Assembly (NCBI GenBank): GCA_026874595.1
Contig: CM049321.1
Span: 20,990,979 to 21,054,978, forward strand
Reading direction: 5' to 3'
Source of the DNA: Sipunculus nudus
Taxonomy: Eukaryota > Annelida > Sipuncula > Golfingiida > Sipunculidae
Length of the DNA stretch: 64,000 nucleotides
Below, piece by piece: positions 1-11,266 of this stretch (position 1 is the stretch's first letter; the number at the start of each line of letters is the position of its first letter). The notes under the pieces were generated by a model. It was not told the origin of the DNA and made no database searches. It saw nothing but the letters and a program-made list of their open reading frames with translations. The position numbers were made by a program, and so were the translations under genes.

Positions 1-309
1 TGGTTGTAATGATTCCAGGGAGCAATTAATTGACCTTAATTACAATGATAACATAAAAGCACAAGTAAAACCCCATTCACCTTAGAATAGGTTACAAATC
101 ATTTTACCAAAGAGGTTATAGTTTATTCAGGCTTATTCCTTGATATTTGAAATATCATGTTATAAGAATTCACATTCACTATGATTCCACTCCTTCATCA
201 TTCATTAGAAGTCCTTCTAGAGTGTTTGGTGTGGTAGTACGAGTCCAAATCGCAATATAGTCTCATTTTTTAGAATGACTGTTGCACAAACATTCTTTAT
301 TATTACTGG
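1..309. other. AT-rich non-coding sequence
   Basis: No open frame, RNA gene or clear repeat is visible before the minisatellite begins. Confidence 0.5.
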
Positions 310-621
310 TGTGATAGAATGCTGAAATTAAAGGTCATCAGAGTGACAGAATGGTGAAAGCAAAGGTTACTGGATTAAAAGAATGGCGGAAGGAAAATTA
401 TTGGGTTTAAAGAATGTTGGAAGGAAAGTTTATCAGAGTCACAGAATGGTGAAACGAATGGTAATCATAGTGACAGAATAGTTGAGGTAAAGGGGATTAT
501 AGTGACAGAATGGTGGAGGGAAAGGTTACCGAAGTGATAGAATGGCCTAAAGAAAGGTAACCGAAGAGTCATAATGGTGGAAGGACAGGTAATCATTGTA
601 ACAGAATGCTGTAGGTAAATA
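310..621. repeat. 32-bp minisatellite, left block
   Basis: About ten degenerate units of roughly 32 bp, each close to GTGACAGAATGGTGGAAGG followed by AAAGGTTACCGGA. The AGAATG core recurs near 316, 348, 380 and 410. The same unit resumes at 1727, so this is one array split by an insertion. Confidence 0.85.
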
Positions 622-1726
622 GTTAATATTTATATAAATATTGGATTATAGCCAATTAAAGTAGCAGATACATACTCCCATGTTTTGTTACCTTTGGTTT
701 GTCATGTTAATGTGGTTTCTTGACGGTTTTTGGTACAAATCTGTTATCGTTTTGCTAGAGTATGTTTCTAAACTAATTTGCTTTTTTTGTCCCCCGCTTC
801 CGCGGAACGGGAGATATTGATTTTGTGTTTGTCTCCCTGTCCGTCTGTCTGTTTGTCTGTCCGACCGTCAGTTTTTAGTTTTAGTGCGATAACTTTCCTA
901 AATATTATCCGATTTCATTAAAATTTTTGTCAGTGATTGCTGTCATGCATACTTTGGTTGGGATGGTTTTGGAGTGTTTGTCTGAAAAATTATTATCACC
1001 AGCTCCAAAACAAACAAACAATTTCCCTTTTGTTCCCAATTCACATAAAAAATTATGACATGAGGAGACATCTTTAGTCGACAATGAAATCTAACACAGG
1101 CACTTATAAATGTGGGAACATCTTCAGAAGAAAATAAAAATTAAAACATATTGAGAAAGCAAAAGGGGCACAACAAGAGGCGGAAGCGGAGGACATAAAT
1201 TCCACGAATTTGCTTGTTGCTTCTTATATTTGATAAATTTTATTTTATTTTTTATTTTTCTTATCTAATTTTACAATCTATAACATATATATATATTATA
1301 AATTTTTTTTAAAGTTTTTGGGGTTTGTTCACTGTTTTGGGGTATACTAAGTTATGTTTGGATTGGATTAACATTCTTGCGGGGGGCTGGTAGCGTCATG
1401 GGGTTCGATTTTCGCTAGCTGCAGCGGGGATCTACCTCGGTCGAGCTCTTGTGTCCTGATGTATCTGGAATGATGCCAACATCGGAGTGTCCTAGAGAGG
1501 TTATACCTGTGGGTGCTGCTGCTCTACGGTCTCCTCGGCTCTTCCTCTTTCTTCCCCCCCCCCCCCCCTGGAGGGGGGCTGAAACGAATCACTGCTTGAC
1601 TTGGTGTCATCTGCGTCTACGGCTCCAATCAAAATTCTACGCCTAAGAAGCGCCCAGGGAACCGGCCAAAGATCCAACAAACTGGAGCGCTCGGAGGGCT
1701 GAATACATCTTCAGTCAGTCAGGTTA
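622..1726. mobile_element. Insertion splitting the minisatellite
   Basis: This segment separates two blocks of the same minisatellite and shares no unit with it. It holds a short element with terminal inverted repeats (788-1195), AT-rich sequence to about 1370, and a GC-rich unclassified stretch (1370-1725) with a 15-base C run and a CAGTCAGTCAG end. That end could be the 3' end of a non-LTR element, but no diagnostic sequence is visible. Confidence 0.5.
788..1195. mobile_element. MITE-like element with 16-bp terminal inverted repeats
   Basis: The left end TGTCCCCCGCTTCCGC (788-803) matches the reverse complement of the right end (1180-1195) at 15 of 16 positions. A 9-bp repeat AATTTGCTT lies just outside, at 775-783 and 1207-1215. 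It could be a target-site duplication if the true ends are 784 and 1206. No coding frame is present, so it would be non-autonomous. The superfamily is not assignable by eye. Confidence 0.6.
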
Positions 1727-2091
1727 TCAGAGTAAATGAATGGTGGAAGGGAAGGTTACCGGATTGACAGAATATTGAAAGGAAAGGTAATCAGATTGAT
1801 AGGATGGTGCAGGACAAGGTTCTCAGATTGACAGAATGTTGGAAGGAAAGCTGACTGGATTGATAGAATGTTGGCAAGAAAGGTTACTGGAGTGACATAA
1901 TGATGGAATGAAGAGTAATCAAAGTGACAGACTGGTGAAAGGAAAGGTTACCGGAGTGACAAAATGGTGGATGGAAAGGTTACTGGAGTGACAGAATGGT
2001 GGAATGACTAATCAGAGTGATAAAATGGTGGAAGGAAAAGTTATAACAGTGACAGAATGGTGAAATGATAGCTAATCCTAGTGACAGAATA
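1727..2091. repeat. 32-bp minisatellite, right block
   Basis: About eleven more units of the array seen at 310-621 (for example GGAAAGGTTACCGGAGTGAC), degenerate at many positions. It ends near the last AGTGACAGAAT. Confidence 0.85.
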
Positions 2092-2541
2092 TGAGCAATA
2101 TGGCGGAAACATGTCATGAGGAAAACCGACATGGCCGTTGTACCAACAATCTCAGGAACGTGTCAACCAGTGTTTTTGGGCTTACCATTTCCATCTGCAA
2201 GGAAAATATTTTGCGCTTATTTTGCCAGTGACTTTTTCATGTATAAACCCATTCACAAATAATTTTGTAAAAATAAAATCATATGAAACTTCATCAGGAT
2301 TTATTTCATCTATAAATAAACATTATTCAATACAAAAATCCCTGGTAAAATTATCACAGATGCCTTGGACGGGTAGACATAATTATGTTTGAGCTTAAAT
2401 AAAAATCAGTGAAGATAAATAGGTATATACAGTCTACTTGTATATCATTAGGATAATATTTGGATCATATATGTGTACGTGTGGATATCAAGTTGAAACT
2501 AAATTGCCTTACATTAGATTTTTGTCAAAAATATACTTATG

Positions 2542-2592
<51 letters not shown>

Positions 2593-2835
2593 TGTGTATT
2601 ACATGTCATTATCAATATGACATATGTGTGTATGTATATGTTTGTATATATATGTGTGTGTGTGTGTGCTAATGAATTAAAGATGAATACTAACTGATAT
2701 GCGTAGTTAACAGAAATGCTCTTGCTGTACCAACTGCTTCATGTTGTATGTCAAAAATAAAAATTATATCACAGGTCTAGACGCATCCACAGTTCAACTG
2801 CTTCATATACATATTCATAAAGGTCAATAAAATAT
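2092..2835. other. Sequence downstream of the LU gene, with microsatellites
   Basis: Holds a (TA)n tract at about 2547-2588 and a TATG/TGTG-rich tract at about 2590-2669. No clear minus-strand AATAAA was found just past the stop of the neighbouring gene, so its 3' end is not fixed. Short open frames here are simple-sequence artefacts. Confidence 0.5.
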
Positions 2836-3188
2836 TTACATGTTTAACCAGAGTAGCACCAAAGTGAACAAAGACAGATAACCGGAAGTCGTCACTGCGC
2901 ATGCATTCCGAATACCCCAGGCCGGCTGGGTTCCGGTGACAGTGTTTGACTCGCCATTTGTATTACAATTCGCCGCTGGTGGATTTGTTGGACTACTGAC
3001 GCCGTAAACATTACACAGGTTGCTGGTACACAAGCAAACATTTCCCGAAATTGACAGATTCCCGAATCCACTGGATGCCAGACTGGCATACATGTATTGT
3101 GGCGGCGCCTGGCAGCCGACCGACAAACTTTCATTCTTTGGGACGATTAGACATGAGCGCTCCACTCCAGTGACTGTCAGGGACGTAC
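2836..3188 (-). CDS. LU protein, exon 3 (second half of domain, stalk, GPI signal)
   Basis: Encodes residues 96-211. It contains Cys107 and Cys120 and the closing motif NVCLCTSNLCN (Cys146, Cys148, Cys153 followed by Asn), the hallmark end of an LU domain. Two N-glycosylation sequons are visible (N113-E-S and N138-L-S). A Pro/Asn/Thr-rich stalk follows with Cys169 and Cys191, then a small-residue TTSG stretch and a hydrophobic C-terminus (residues 199-211, LSLFTLVLLWLNM) that fits a GPI-attachment signal. The acceptor is TTTCAG before 3188 and the stop is TAA at 2838-2836. Confidence 0.85.
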
Positions 3189-4635
3189 CTGAAACGATAG
3201 AAACAGACGATAAAATAAACATAACATATGCATATACAGGATACATATATAGCATACACACATAAATTATAGCAATCCTGAACATTCCTGAAAAGAAAGG
3301 AGGTTAAGGATTTCTGTATGATAAAAATGTAAATAAGACGCAAACCCACGGAAAGCAAGAACTGAACAAAGTTTGTTAATATTGAATAATGACCTGTCAT
3401 TGAATGGACCAAGTATTGGCCAAGCCTTTGTCAAGCCTTAGAACAACATTAAGAAAAGTATGTTCATACCTGAGATACCAGGAAACTTTCTGTGATATGT
3501 TGCAAAAAGGAACTTTGTCGAGGACATTTTGATACAGACGTTGATTGAATGTTGGTTACAGTTGGTACCTTAAAAACGATAAAACGTGTGCAGCCCTGTT
3601 ATGTCCAGACGAAGCGATAAGAAAAGCTTAATGTATAGTATTAACTAGAAAAGCACTGACAGAGAGCACACCTCCGCCAAGGCAGCCTATTATCCCTTTG
3701 TGGCATTGTCAGAAATGCAGCATTTTTCCTTTAAAGAATGCCCGGATCCCGATGGTGATCCGGATCACTCCCTAAATTAAATACATTGTTTCGTGTATCA
3801 TTACCGAGATATCCTGAAAATTTCAACAATATCCTTTAATAACTAGTAATTATACTAACAGATAAACAGTCAGGCAAACTAGCAAATTAACGCCCGCAAA
3901 AGTTTGGACCAAATATTTCATTTGGTATCTTATATCGTTTGGGTGCCCCTACTTTTCTGTCATTTAAGATCTGAAATATGAGCAGCTCATAATTATCACC
4001 AAGAACTGATGGCCACCCCTGATGTGTTAGGGGGCTATATGCGAAGGAAGGTTAGGATATTATTTTATGGAAATCTTAGAACTACACAGAACTACACATG
4101 TAAATTGAGTGCCCGTCAGCATAAGATAAGATCTAAAATACCTATATATAAAGCAGTTGATGGCAAAGTGACCAGAATCATCATCAAAGACAAAGACCTT
4201 TCGATTTTAAGGTTGGATCATTGCCGATCGAGTTCGCATATATAGATTTTTTATATACATGAATTTCATGAATGGATTATGAACACAAACATGGCAAATT
4301 GCATATAAGGTTTAAAGAAGAAAACAGAAGGGTGTGCAAACTAATACCAGAGCCAGTTACATATGGTGCTGATATGAGTTGCTGATGAAATTTAATTATT
4401 TACCTATGGGCATGTAAGTAGGTTGTCCGTCCCTGACGGGAACAAAGCTTTAAATTTTAAAAACTGCTCATATTCAGGATTACAGCTGCATTTTCCAAAT
4501 ACAATTGCACCAAAAGCAGCCAGCTACATGTTAAAATATACTTCCGGGTCTTGAATTTGGTAATTTACTTTCTACCTGGCAGACTGGCGTATACAGATAC
4601 CAGATCACGAAGCATATGATTTGATATACATGTAC
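3189..4635 (-). other. Intron 2 of the LU gene
   Basis: 1.45 kb with canonical GT..AG ends. It contains a stretch typical of old dispersed repeats near 3660-3800 (CCTCCGCCAAGG) and no coding signal on either strand. Confidence 0.7.
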
Positions 4636-4869
4636 CTCCGAGCGTGGCATCGGTTGTAGTGTCACTCTTCATACAGAAAGCGTCGTATGTGGCGTCGTAC
4701 GGCTGACAGAGCGTGGTGCCGGGCGGATCGGCCATGAACGCGTCACCGGTGTTTGAACATCGTGTCTCGCTTCCGGATTCTATCTGACCTTTCAAGGTCG
4801 AGTCCTCCGGGGTCAAGGTCGCCACAAGGTCACTACATGAGTAGCAGTATATATCCCCCTGGGCTGATA
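4636..4869 (-). CDS. LU protein, exon 2 (first half of three-finger domain)
   Basis: Encodes residues 17-95. The domain opens with IYCYSCSD (Cys25, Cys28), the typical C-x2-C start of Ly6/uPAR domains, followed by Cys54, Cys71 and Cys82. The acceptor TTCCAG precedes 4869 and the donor GGAG/GTACAT ends the exon. The frame would stay open past the donor for 23 more codons before a stop, so a retained-intron form would be truncated and lack the anchor. Confidence 0.85.
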
Positions 4870-5310
4870 CTGGAATTTAAAGAAATGAAATAGCTAATTA
4901 AGTATGAAGGTGAAAAGCATATAAAGTTTCATTTTTGTTGGGCCATCTTTCTAATAGGTAAGGTAAGCAATAAGAAGAAAATGATTTTATTTTATTAATT
5001 TGTATTTTCCTCTGCCCGTTTAACGCTAGATGCCCATGTATTACGGCTTGTTAAAAAAAGATCTAAAGACATGGTGATAATTACAAATTACAGATTTACA
5101 CCACGGATTTATATATCTTTGGTCTTATCTTCAAGGTCTTGACCATGGACAGCCCTCTCTTGCGGTCGTTTCTTTGACTTTTATTTTTAAAATAGCATTT
5201 TTGAATAATCATATATAATTAAATATATATATATATACACATATACACACGTATGTATAATTATATATACACATATGTATAATAATATATACTCACACAT
5301 ATTTGTTTAA

Positions 5311-5315
<5 letters not shown>

Positions 5316-5351
<36 letters not shown>
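5316..5351. repeat. (TA)n microsatellite
   Basis: An uninterrupted TA dinucleotide run within LU intron 1. Confidence 0.9.
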
Positions 5352-5353
<2 letters not shown>

Positions 5354-8300
5354 TGTTTGTATTTGACATTGTAAATAATCGCGCGTGTGTGCGTGAAAAT
5401 CTCGTCACACCCGACGCACTGTAACCTGATAGCGCTGGAGTATTAAAGTGGTTCACATCATATACTGAGCAGTATACATTGTATCCTTAACATTAGAATA
5501 CAAGACCATTCCCTGGTGACCCAAAAGCAATGCAAAAGTGGTTCCCAAAATTACATATACAATATCAAGAGGGAATACCATACACTTTGTCAAATATTTA
5601 GACTGAAATACAATTTGTATAGGTATCACTTCAACCGTCGCTCTGATGAAAGCGTTTTGAGATTAAGTGGCGTCATCATATCGATCTAATAATCAGCAGT
5701 TTCAATGCCGACTGGCACAATCACTTTGGAATGACAAAAGAATATGCCGGGTAGAGTGGCTGAAATCTAAGGGCACTAGGGACGCATTTAATCACATTCT
5801 GGCTTTTCAGTTGTAGCCTTACATATGTACATTTACATGATCAGAGTCTCAATTGGTCACTTTCAATACATACTGACTTACTCCCCTGAATTATCCACGC
5901 TGGCCTTTCCATACGCTCGTGCAAACCAACCAACCGAATTGGTTAATAATTATCTCAACTGGAGTCTTCCAACCCTTGGTAAACATAAATTGGTTTATTT
6001 CTTCTATTAACTGCTCTCGTGTGAATTTGGACTGGTCAATTGAGCGCTCTACACCAATAGCTCCCCTCTGCTCGGCTTTGGTACCCTCGGGGTATTTGCT
6101 AACGGCACGTCTGCGCTTAATGTACCACGTATGTGATACCCTTGTTTGTGGACAAATATTTCGTTAGCAATGGATTCTGCTTCTGTGTGTGCTAAAGGAT
6201 TAGGGACCATTACGGTAAGGTTTGTGGGGCTAATTATAGAAACGGGACTACTGACAGGATCATATATCCTGATTTAAAGATTATAAAATCAGTATTTATT
6301 TGAAAATTTTTTTGATTCGATGTCAGGATTTACCGTTTTCATCTTCACACTTCACTTACTTTCAGAGCCTATTACGAATTTTACAGTGTGTCACAAGAAT
6401 TCACGTATACATACACGAACATATATTAAAATCTTGTTAAACCAATCGAACCGAACTAAAAGCCAGTATAATGAGTGGCCTATATCGAATTAAACCCAAA
6501 GGGGATATCTAACCATTATGCGAGTAAAAATAGCAGATTTATTATATGTAATGTTTTTCTCCAGCGTGTGTTATGGCCGTATTAGGTTTATTTTGAAAAA
6601 AAATGGCTGTAAATCATTTAAGATGTAAAAAAATAAGTTATGTAAATCTAATTTCAGGTTGTTTAATGACATATGCGTTTATATAACGCATGCAGGGAAA
6701 TGCCTTTCCTACCGCCTGTTAAGAAATATACTTGGAATATCTCTACCTAATCGAGACGCGTATAAGTTGATAAGATTATTCAAATTACATTTGTCTAGTA
6801 ACAATCTTAATATCAAAGAGGGTATTAAACAAGTGTGGAGCATGGTTTCTTCATAGTCAGTTTGCTTATTATTGTTTCTTTCTCCTCGCCATAACCTCTG
6901 TTTAATTTCCTTACTATCAGAAATATGTAGACACACTGAACATATGCGATTTCTATGTATTAATTACTCTTATGAAAGGGGGAACCATTTTCAGCCGCTG
7001 CAATGTTTTTCTCAGTGTTTCGGGCAAATTTTTGTCACCTGGACCTGATGACCTTTTTTCCGGTTTTGATATAAGCCCACCTTGGTTCGACCCCTCCTTT
7101 AACTGAATCCTGGATCTTCCTCTTTATTAAAAAAGCGAACTATCTGATGCCACCTTATGCCGCCTACTGTATATGACGGTAAATCTGCGTTTCATGTATG
7201 CGTGGAAAAATTGCTCATATGATATTGTACTGTAGTTTTCCGTCAGTGTATGTGCTAATGAACGTCGCTACAGGAGCGATTTTCACGCATAAGGTTTATT
7301 GCGTGTACTCAGGGATTCGGGGTAAAATGACTTCACTCCGCTATCTGTTGACCTGCTACAGATCCAGTGTATTACTACATATGTCAGCCCGTTCGCGCAT
7401 ATACCGGTATACGCACACATGGAAACGCAGCTCAAAGCTGTACATGCGTATATGCGTTTGTGCGTGTATGCGTGAAAATAGGTGTGTTTCCATGTGTGTG
7501 CAAAAACCCTACCACACACATACGCGCTGACGGACACATGGAAACATCACAGCTACAAAATCATGTTTTTCACGTATATAACCGCACATTGAAACACTGC
7601 TCTATAGACGAATTTATTCTCTATTCTGTCCCAGATTTTTATTGTTAATAAAGTTCGATAAATAATAATGATTATATGGTTCATTACATAGCTCTAATTA
7701 GACCAACCCTATATGACGGACATTCTTTTTAATACACTGCTTAAGTAATGTAAACAGTCATCGGTCTGACACCTCAGTATCGGATATATACCTGCTTATC
7801 TATAAATCTAAATTTTATCTAGTTTCTGGAGACATTACTAATAGTTATGACTTAGTAGCCAGGAATTAGTGAAATAGAAATCTATCGTTTGGCTATTCAG
7901 GTGAGAGTGCGATCATTATTTCACAGTCTGCCATCACTGACGATGACAGCCTTGGCACACTTTTCTCCCATTAATTCCATGCCTCTTGGGTTGGAAACCT
8001 CAGTTTTAGCCTTTCTAGTCTCCCTGGAGGGCGCAACACTCTCACAATCTTTATTTTTGTTATTATTATTCATCAATTTTGTTATTACTAATATCGTTTT
8101 ACTTATCAGGATTAATGCCCTTATCAATATCATATTACATTCACCAGACCATTTTCATTTCAGTCACTACTAGATTAAGTGGATGATTATCTCTAAGGTT
8201 TAGGTCGAAACATTTTGGATACAGTAAAGGGGTGTTGATGGAACAGGATGCGAATCCACAACCGGTTGCGTGTTGAAGACTCCTAGATAAGAATTACGTC

Positions 8301-8493
8301 ATCACTCTTTTTTTCACTTTTATTTTTTTTTGTCGGTGAAGGGATTTATACACTATATTGGTACATATGAAATCTCCCCAATCCGATTTAGGTATTTTCA
8401 CATTCATTTAATATTTAAAGTTTCAGTTTATATCTGCTTAATTTGAAACTACAAACGAATTTTTTTATTTAAGGTCTACCACTCCACAACCAA

Positions 8494-8576
8494 TCCGTTT
8501 ATTCCTCCGTTTATTCCTCCCCGTTTATTCCACTTCGTTTATTTCTCCTCGATTATACCTCCGATTATTCCTCCGA
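8494..8576. repeat. Short tandem array of CCGTTTATTCCT
   Basis: About seven degenerate 12-14 bp units (CCGTTTATTCCT, CGTTTATTTCTC, CGATTATACCTC) in head-to-tail order. Confidence 0.75.
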
Positions 8577-9481
8577 ATGTATTTTAAACACGATTTAGTA
8601 CACCGATTATGGATAAGGTGACCATCCTTATATATAAAACATATATATCTTTAAGACTACTAAAGTTTCCATGTACGATTTTATGTGTCCGCAGAGTAAC
8701 TTCATTTCTGTCACTTAAGTGATAAAAAAGATAATGGCTTGATAGTTGTCATAAAATGGACTATATACATGTGTGGATTTTTAATCTAAACGTTCAGGCC
8801 CAAAAGTCCTGACTGTAAATGCGTCACAGATATTAAAGAGAATAATATTGATGTGGGTGTCGTCTTTGTTTTCCAGATATATAAGCAAGTAAAATTCGGT
8901 TATTTAAAATCAGTAATATATCTAAATATTTCACGACACGCACAAGCAATTAAATAATTTAGATATTCGTATGTGGTATTTTGAAAGTTATTAGTATTCG
9001 TTGAAATTGAAACACAAAAGCCAGAATAAAAATTTTAACATACGAAAGGAAACACTATATTTCTTAAGTCTGTTTTCATATATTATTGGTGTATCACTAA
9101 TTCACTATAATGATGTCCTGTTCTATCATTTGGAATACAATCTTATGGTATAGTTTTACTCAAAACGGTCATGACAAAAAGCAGTTAGTAAAATTTATTG
9201 TATTTTAAATGACGTTTAACAACTGAGATAGATATAAAAGACAGCTGAACTGCACATAATGATAACAAAATTTAAGAGACCATTGTTTATTCAATTTTAA
9301 GTTTCACATGTGAATTTATAATAAAATAAAAATCAGAAGATCTTTTTAACAAAACTCATTTACAACATTCACTCTTGAGTAACAAATAACGTAGGGGTCA
9401 AAATCAAAGAACTTTAGATAATCTAATATACAAATCTCACCATAAGATATTTGTAAAAGAAGAAAAGCGATTCACACCTAC

Positions 9482-9530
9482 CTTGCGTTAGGTAAATTAA
9501 CCCCAAGATTAGCAGGGAAAATCCGTTCAT
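9482..9530 (-). CDS. LU protein, exon 1 (signal peptide)
   Basis: The ATG at 9530 opens MNGFSLLILGLIYLTQ, a classic short N-region plus hydrophobic core. The exon then breaks at CAAG/GTAGGT. With exon 2 the sequence continues VSA/QGD, a good signal-peptidase site of the A-X-A type near residue 19. A signal peptide on its own exon is usual for LU genes. It is too short to be found as an isolated frame; I found it by phase matching to exon 2. Confidence 0.8.
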
Positions 9531-9660
9531 TTCACAAAGGATAATCCGGTTTAGACAGTCACGATAATCTCTAGATAACTCCCGGCAGGGACACCCACAC
9601 CTTGTTGCTTGTCCGCTCCCTCACTGCTGACGTGTGTCTTGGCCTTGTTGCTGACAACCC

Positions 9661-9669
9661 AAATATATA
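9661..9669 (-). promoter_or_regulatory. Possible TATA box of the LU gene
   Basis: Minus-strand TATATATTT lies about 130 nt upstream of the start codon at 9530. That would leave a 5' untranslated leader of about 100 nt. It is position-based only, in an AT-rich genome where TATA-like strings are common. Confidence 0.3.
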
Positions 9670-11045
9670 CATTCACTTTATTATAAGGCCACAGAAATGA
9701 CACTTTCGTTTACTCAAAGTTCACAAGGAATTTTCGTAGTATGATTTCGCACAGCCTGCACGTTCTTTTATTTTCGGATATTGATAATAATTCGTACAAT
9801 AAGAATTAGTTATTTGCTAATTGGTCTATCAACTGTCATTCTTTTTTTTTTTTTTTCGTTTTATTTGCTAATTGGTCTATCAACTAAAGTTCTTTTTCTT
9901 TTTAATTTGTTCGCTTTTTTAGTGTATTAGAAAATGTTTTGGGTCATTATTCCCCAGACGGTTTGTGAAAATTTATCTGGACTAACCTTTCATGGAACAT
10001 GGAATTGTTTTCAGTTATAAGCAGTACTTTAATAAAAAATATTATTTCCGTACTATTCAATATTGAGGATATTTTGATATAATACCGGTATATATAGTTC
10101 TAAGATGTTGATAAATAATGGTTGCAATTAAGTTAAAAAAGTTGCGGGCGCCCTTGTCACTAAAACTTATCTTTACTACAACATTAGTCTGTTTCTTTCA
10201 TTTATTTTGTGCAAATGTTTAAGTATAGTAATATAAGAACAAATTTCAAGATTATAGGAGAGGTGCTGCTTGTCGTAACTTCTATAATAGTTACACGTGC
10301 AAGACCTATTCTTTTTAAAGTTTCAGGTAAAATTATTAGGGCATGGTCAGCTATAACCAGAAAATACACCCCCCCGTAACCGACGCGGGCAATCGCCTAT
10401 TATGTACAGAAAAGATCTGTTTTCCATTTCAAGTGGGGTGGTGTGTGTTTTCCCTGACCAGCCATGGTATCGAATAACACCAAGGGGATTACACCGCCCT
10501 TGCTTGACCACCGAAGTGACTTTATAAATAATCCAGGCCTAAGGAAGTATTAGCCAGCGGCGGATCATATAACATGTCGTGAGTACCAGTAAACCGCTGG
10601 TCCCAAATACGTCATGCGGACAAGTGGGTACCAGTGACAGATAAAACGTGCGGCTGGCGTCTCATTTGTACTTGTTACTTGTTACTTTTATACATAAGCT
10701 TGACCGCTCCCACATTCCTTTTGTTTGTACCGTTAGTATGCTTGCCGCTTTGTTTATCAGAAAAGACTCCATTGTCGTCTGCTGTCGCTCATTGCCGTCT
10801 GCTTGCATGGGCACGTGTTCTCTTCAGTTGCGCATACACCCACGTGCATGATGAAATGAGACAAACCAGGTTGTTAACTGGGAAAAACCACCATTATATC
10901 TTAAATCAATCCAAGCGTTGTTTTAATATTAGAACCATAAAGCATACATTTTTCAAATCTGTCACAGTGTCCTTTCTCATGATATACACATTTTTAGTTT
11001 CATTCAATATCATATGACATTTTAAATTTTTTTTAATTTTTAAAC
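9670..11045. other. Intergenic sequence
   Basis: AT-rich. The only clear structure is a 24-bp exact duplication (9811-9834 and 9862-9885). A 127-codon frame at 10634-11017 has no family signature. Confidence 0.5.
9811..9885. repeat. 24-bp exact direct repeat flanking a T-rich stretch
   Basis: TATTTGCTAATTGGTCTATC plus AACT occurs at 9811-9834 and again at 9862-9885, with a T-rich 27-bp spacer between the copies. Confidence 0.9.
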
Positions 11046-11266
11046 AGTAAACTATTTATTGAACAGCAAGTAACAGCAAGGCACTTTTTAGCAGGCTAAT
11101 ATTAAACTACATGATCAATATCTCAACATTGTTTTTCCCCTCGATCAATCTACCGATCTCTCAATCTACCTTAATACACAGTAGGGGAAAAAACTCTTGA
11201 GATACTCTCATGTAGTTAATATTAGTCTACTAAAATTTGGCTTACTGTCACTAGGTGGTTAAAATA
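11046..11266. repeat. Long imperfect inverted repeat (foldback hairpin)
   Basis: The sequence at 11085-11141 (…GCTAATATTAAACTACATGA…) is closely matched by the reverse complement of 11183-11236. The pairing appears to continue outward more weakly to about 11046 and 11266 (AGTAACAGCAAGGCAC against GTGACAGTAAGCCAAA). The unpaired centre is about 41 bp. It may be a MITE/foldback remnant; no target duplication was identified. Confidence 0.7.

Larger units (their letters stand above)
4870..9481 (-). other. Intron 1 of the LU gene
   Basis: 4.6 kb, AT-rich. It holds a (TA)n tract (about 5316-5351) and a short tandem array of CCGTTTATTCCT-like units (8494-8576). Around 7410-7545 ACACATGGAAAC recurs in direct and inverted orientation. 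At 7050-7110 there is a repeat fragment (CTTGGTTCGACCCCTCC) with a relative near 11590. No conserved coding segment was recognised. Confidence 0.65.
2836..9530 (-). other. LU-domain protein gene, three coding exons (gene span)
   Basis: Coding exons 9530-9482, 4869-4636 and 3188-2836 join in frame (49 + 234 + 353 = 636 nt, 211 residues plus stop). Donors are CAAG/GTAGGT and GGAG/GTACAT; acceptors are TTCCAG and TTTCAG. The exons end in phase 1 and phase 1, and the following exons start with the two bases needed, which supports the model strongly. Intron 1 is 4.6 kb and intron 2 about 1.4 kb. The product reads as a signal peptide, a cysteine-rich Ly6/uPAR three-finger domain, a Ser/Thr/Asn-rich stalk and a hydrophobic tail. 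Members of this family are extracellular, often GPI-anchored binding proteins or receptor modulators. The ligand cannot be told. Whether it is expressed cannot be judged here. Confidence 0.85.

Noticed and set aside
10634-11017. 127-codon plus frame with hydrophobic start
   Set aside because: No recognisable domain and no splice or promoter support. The composition follows the local AT-rich DNA.
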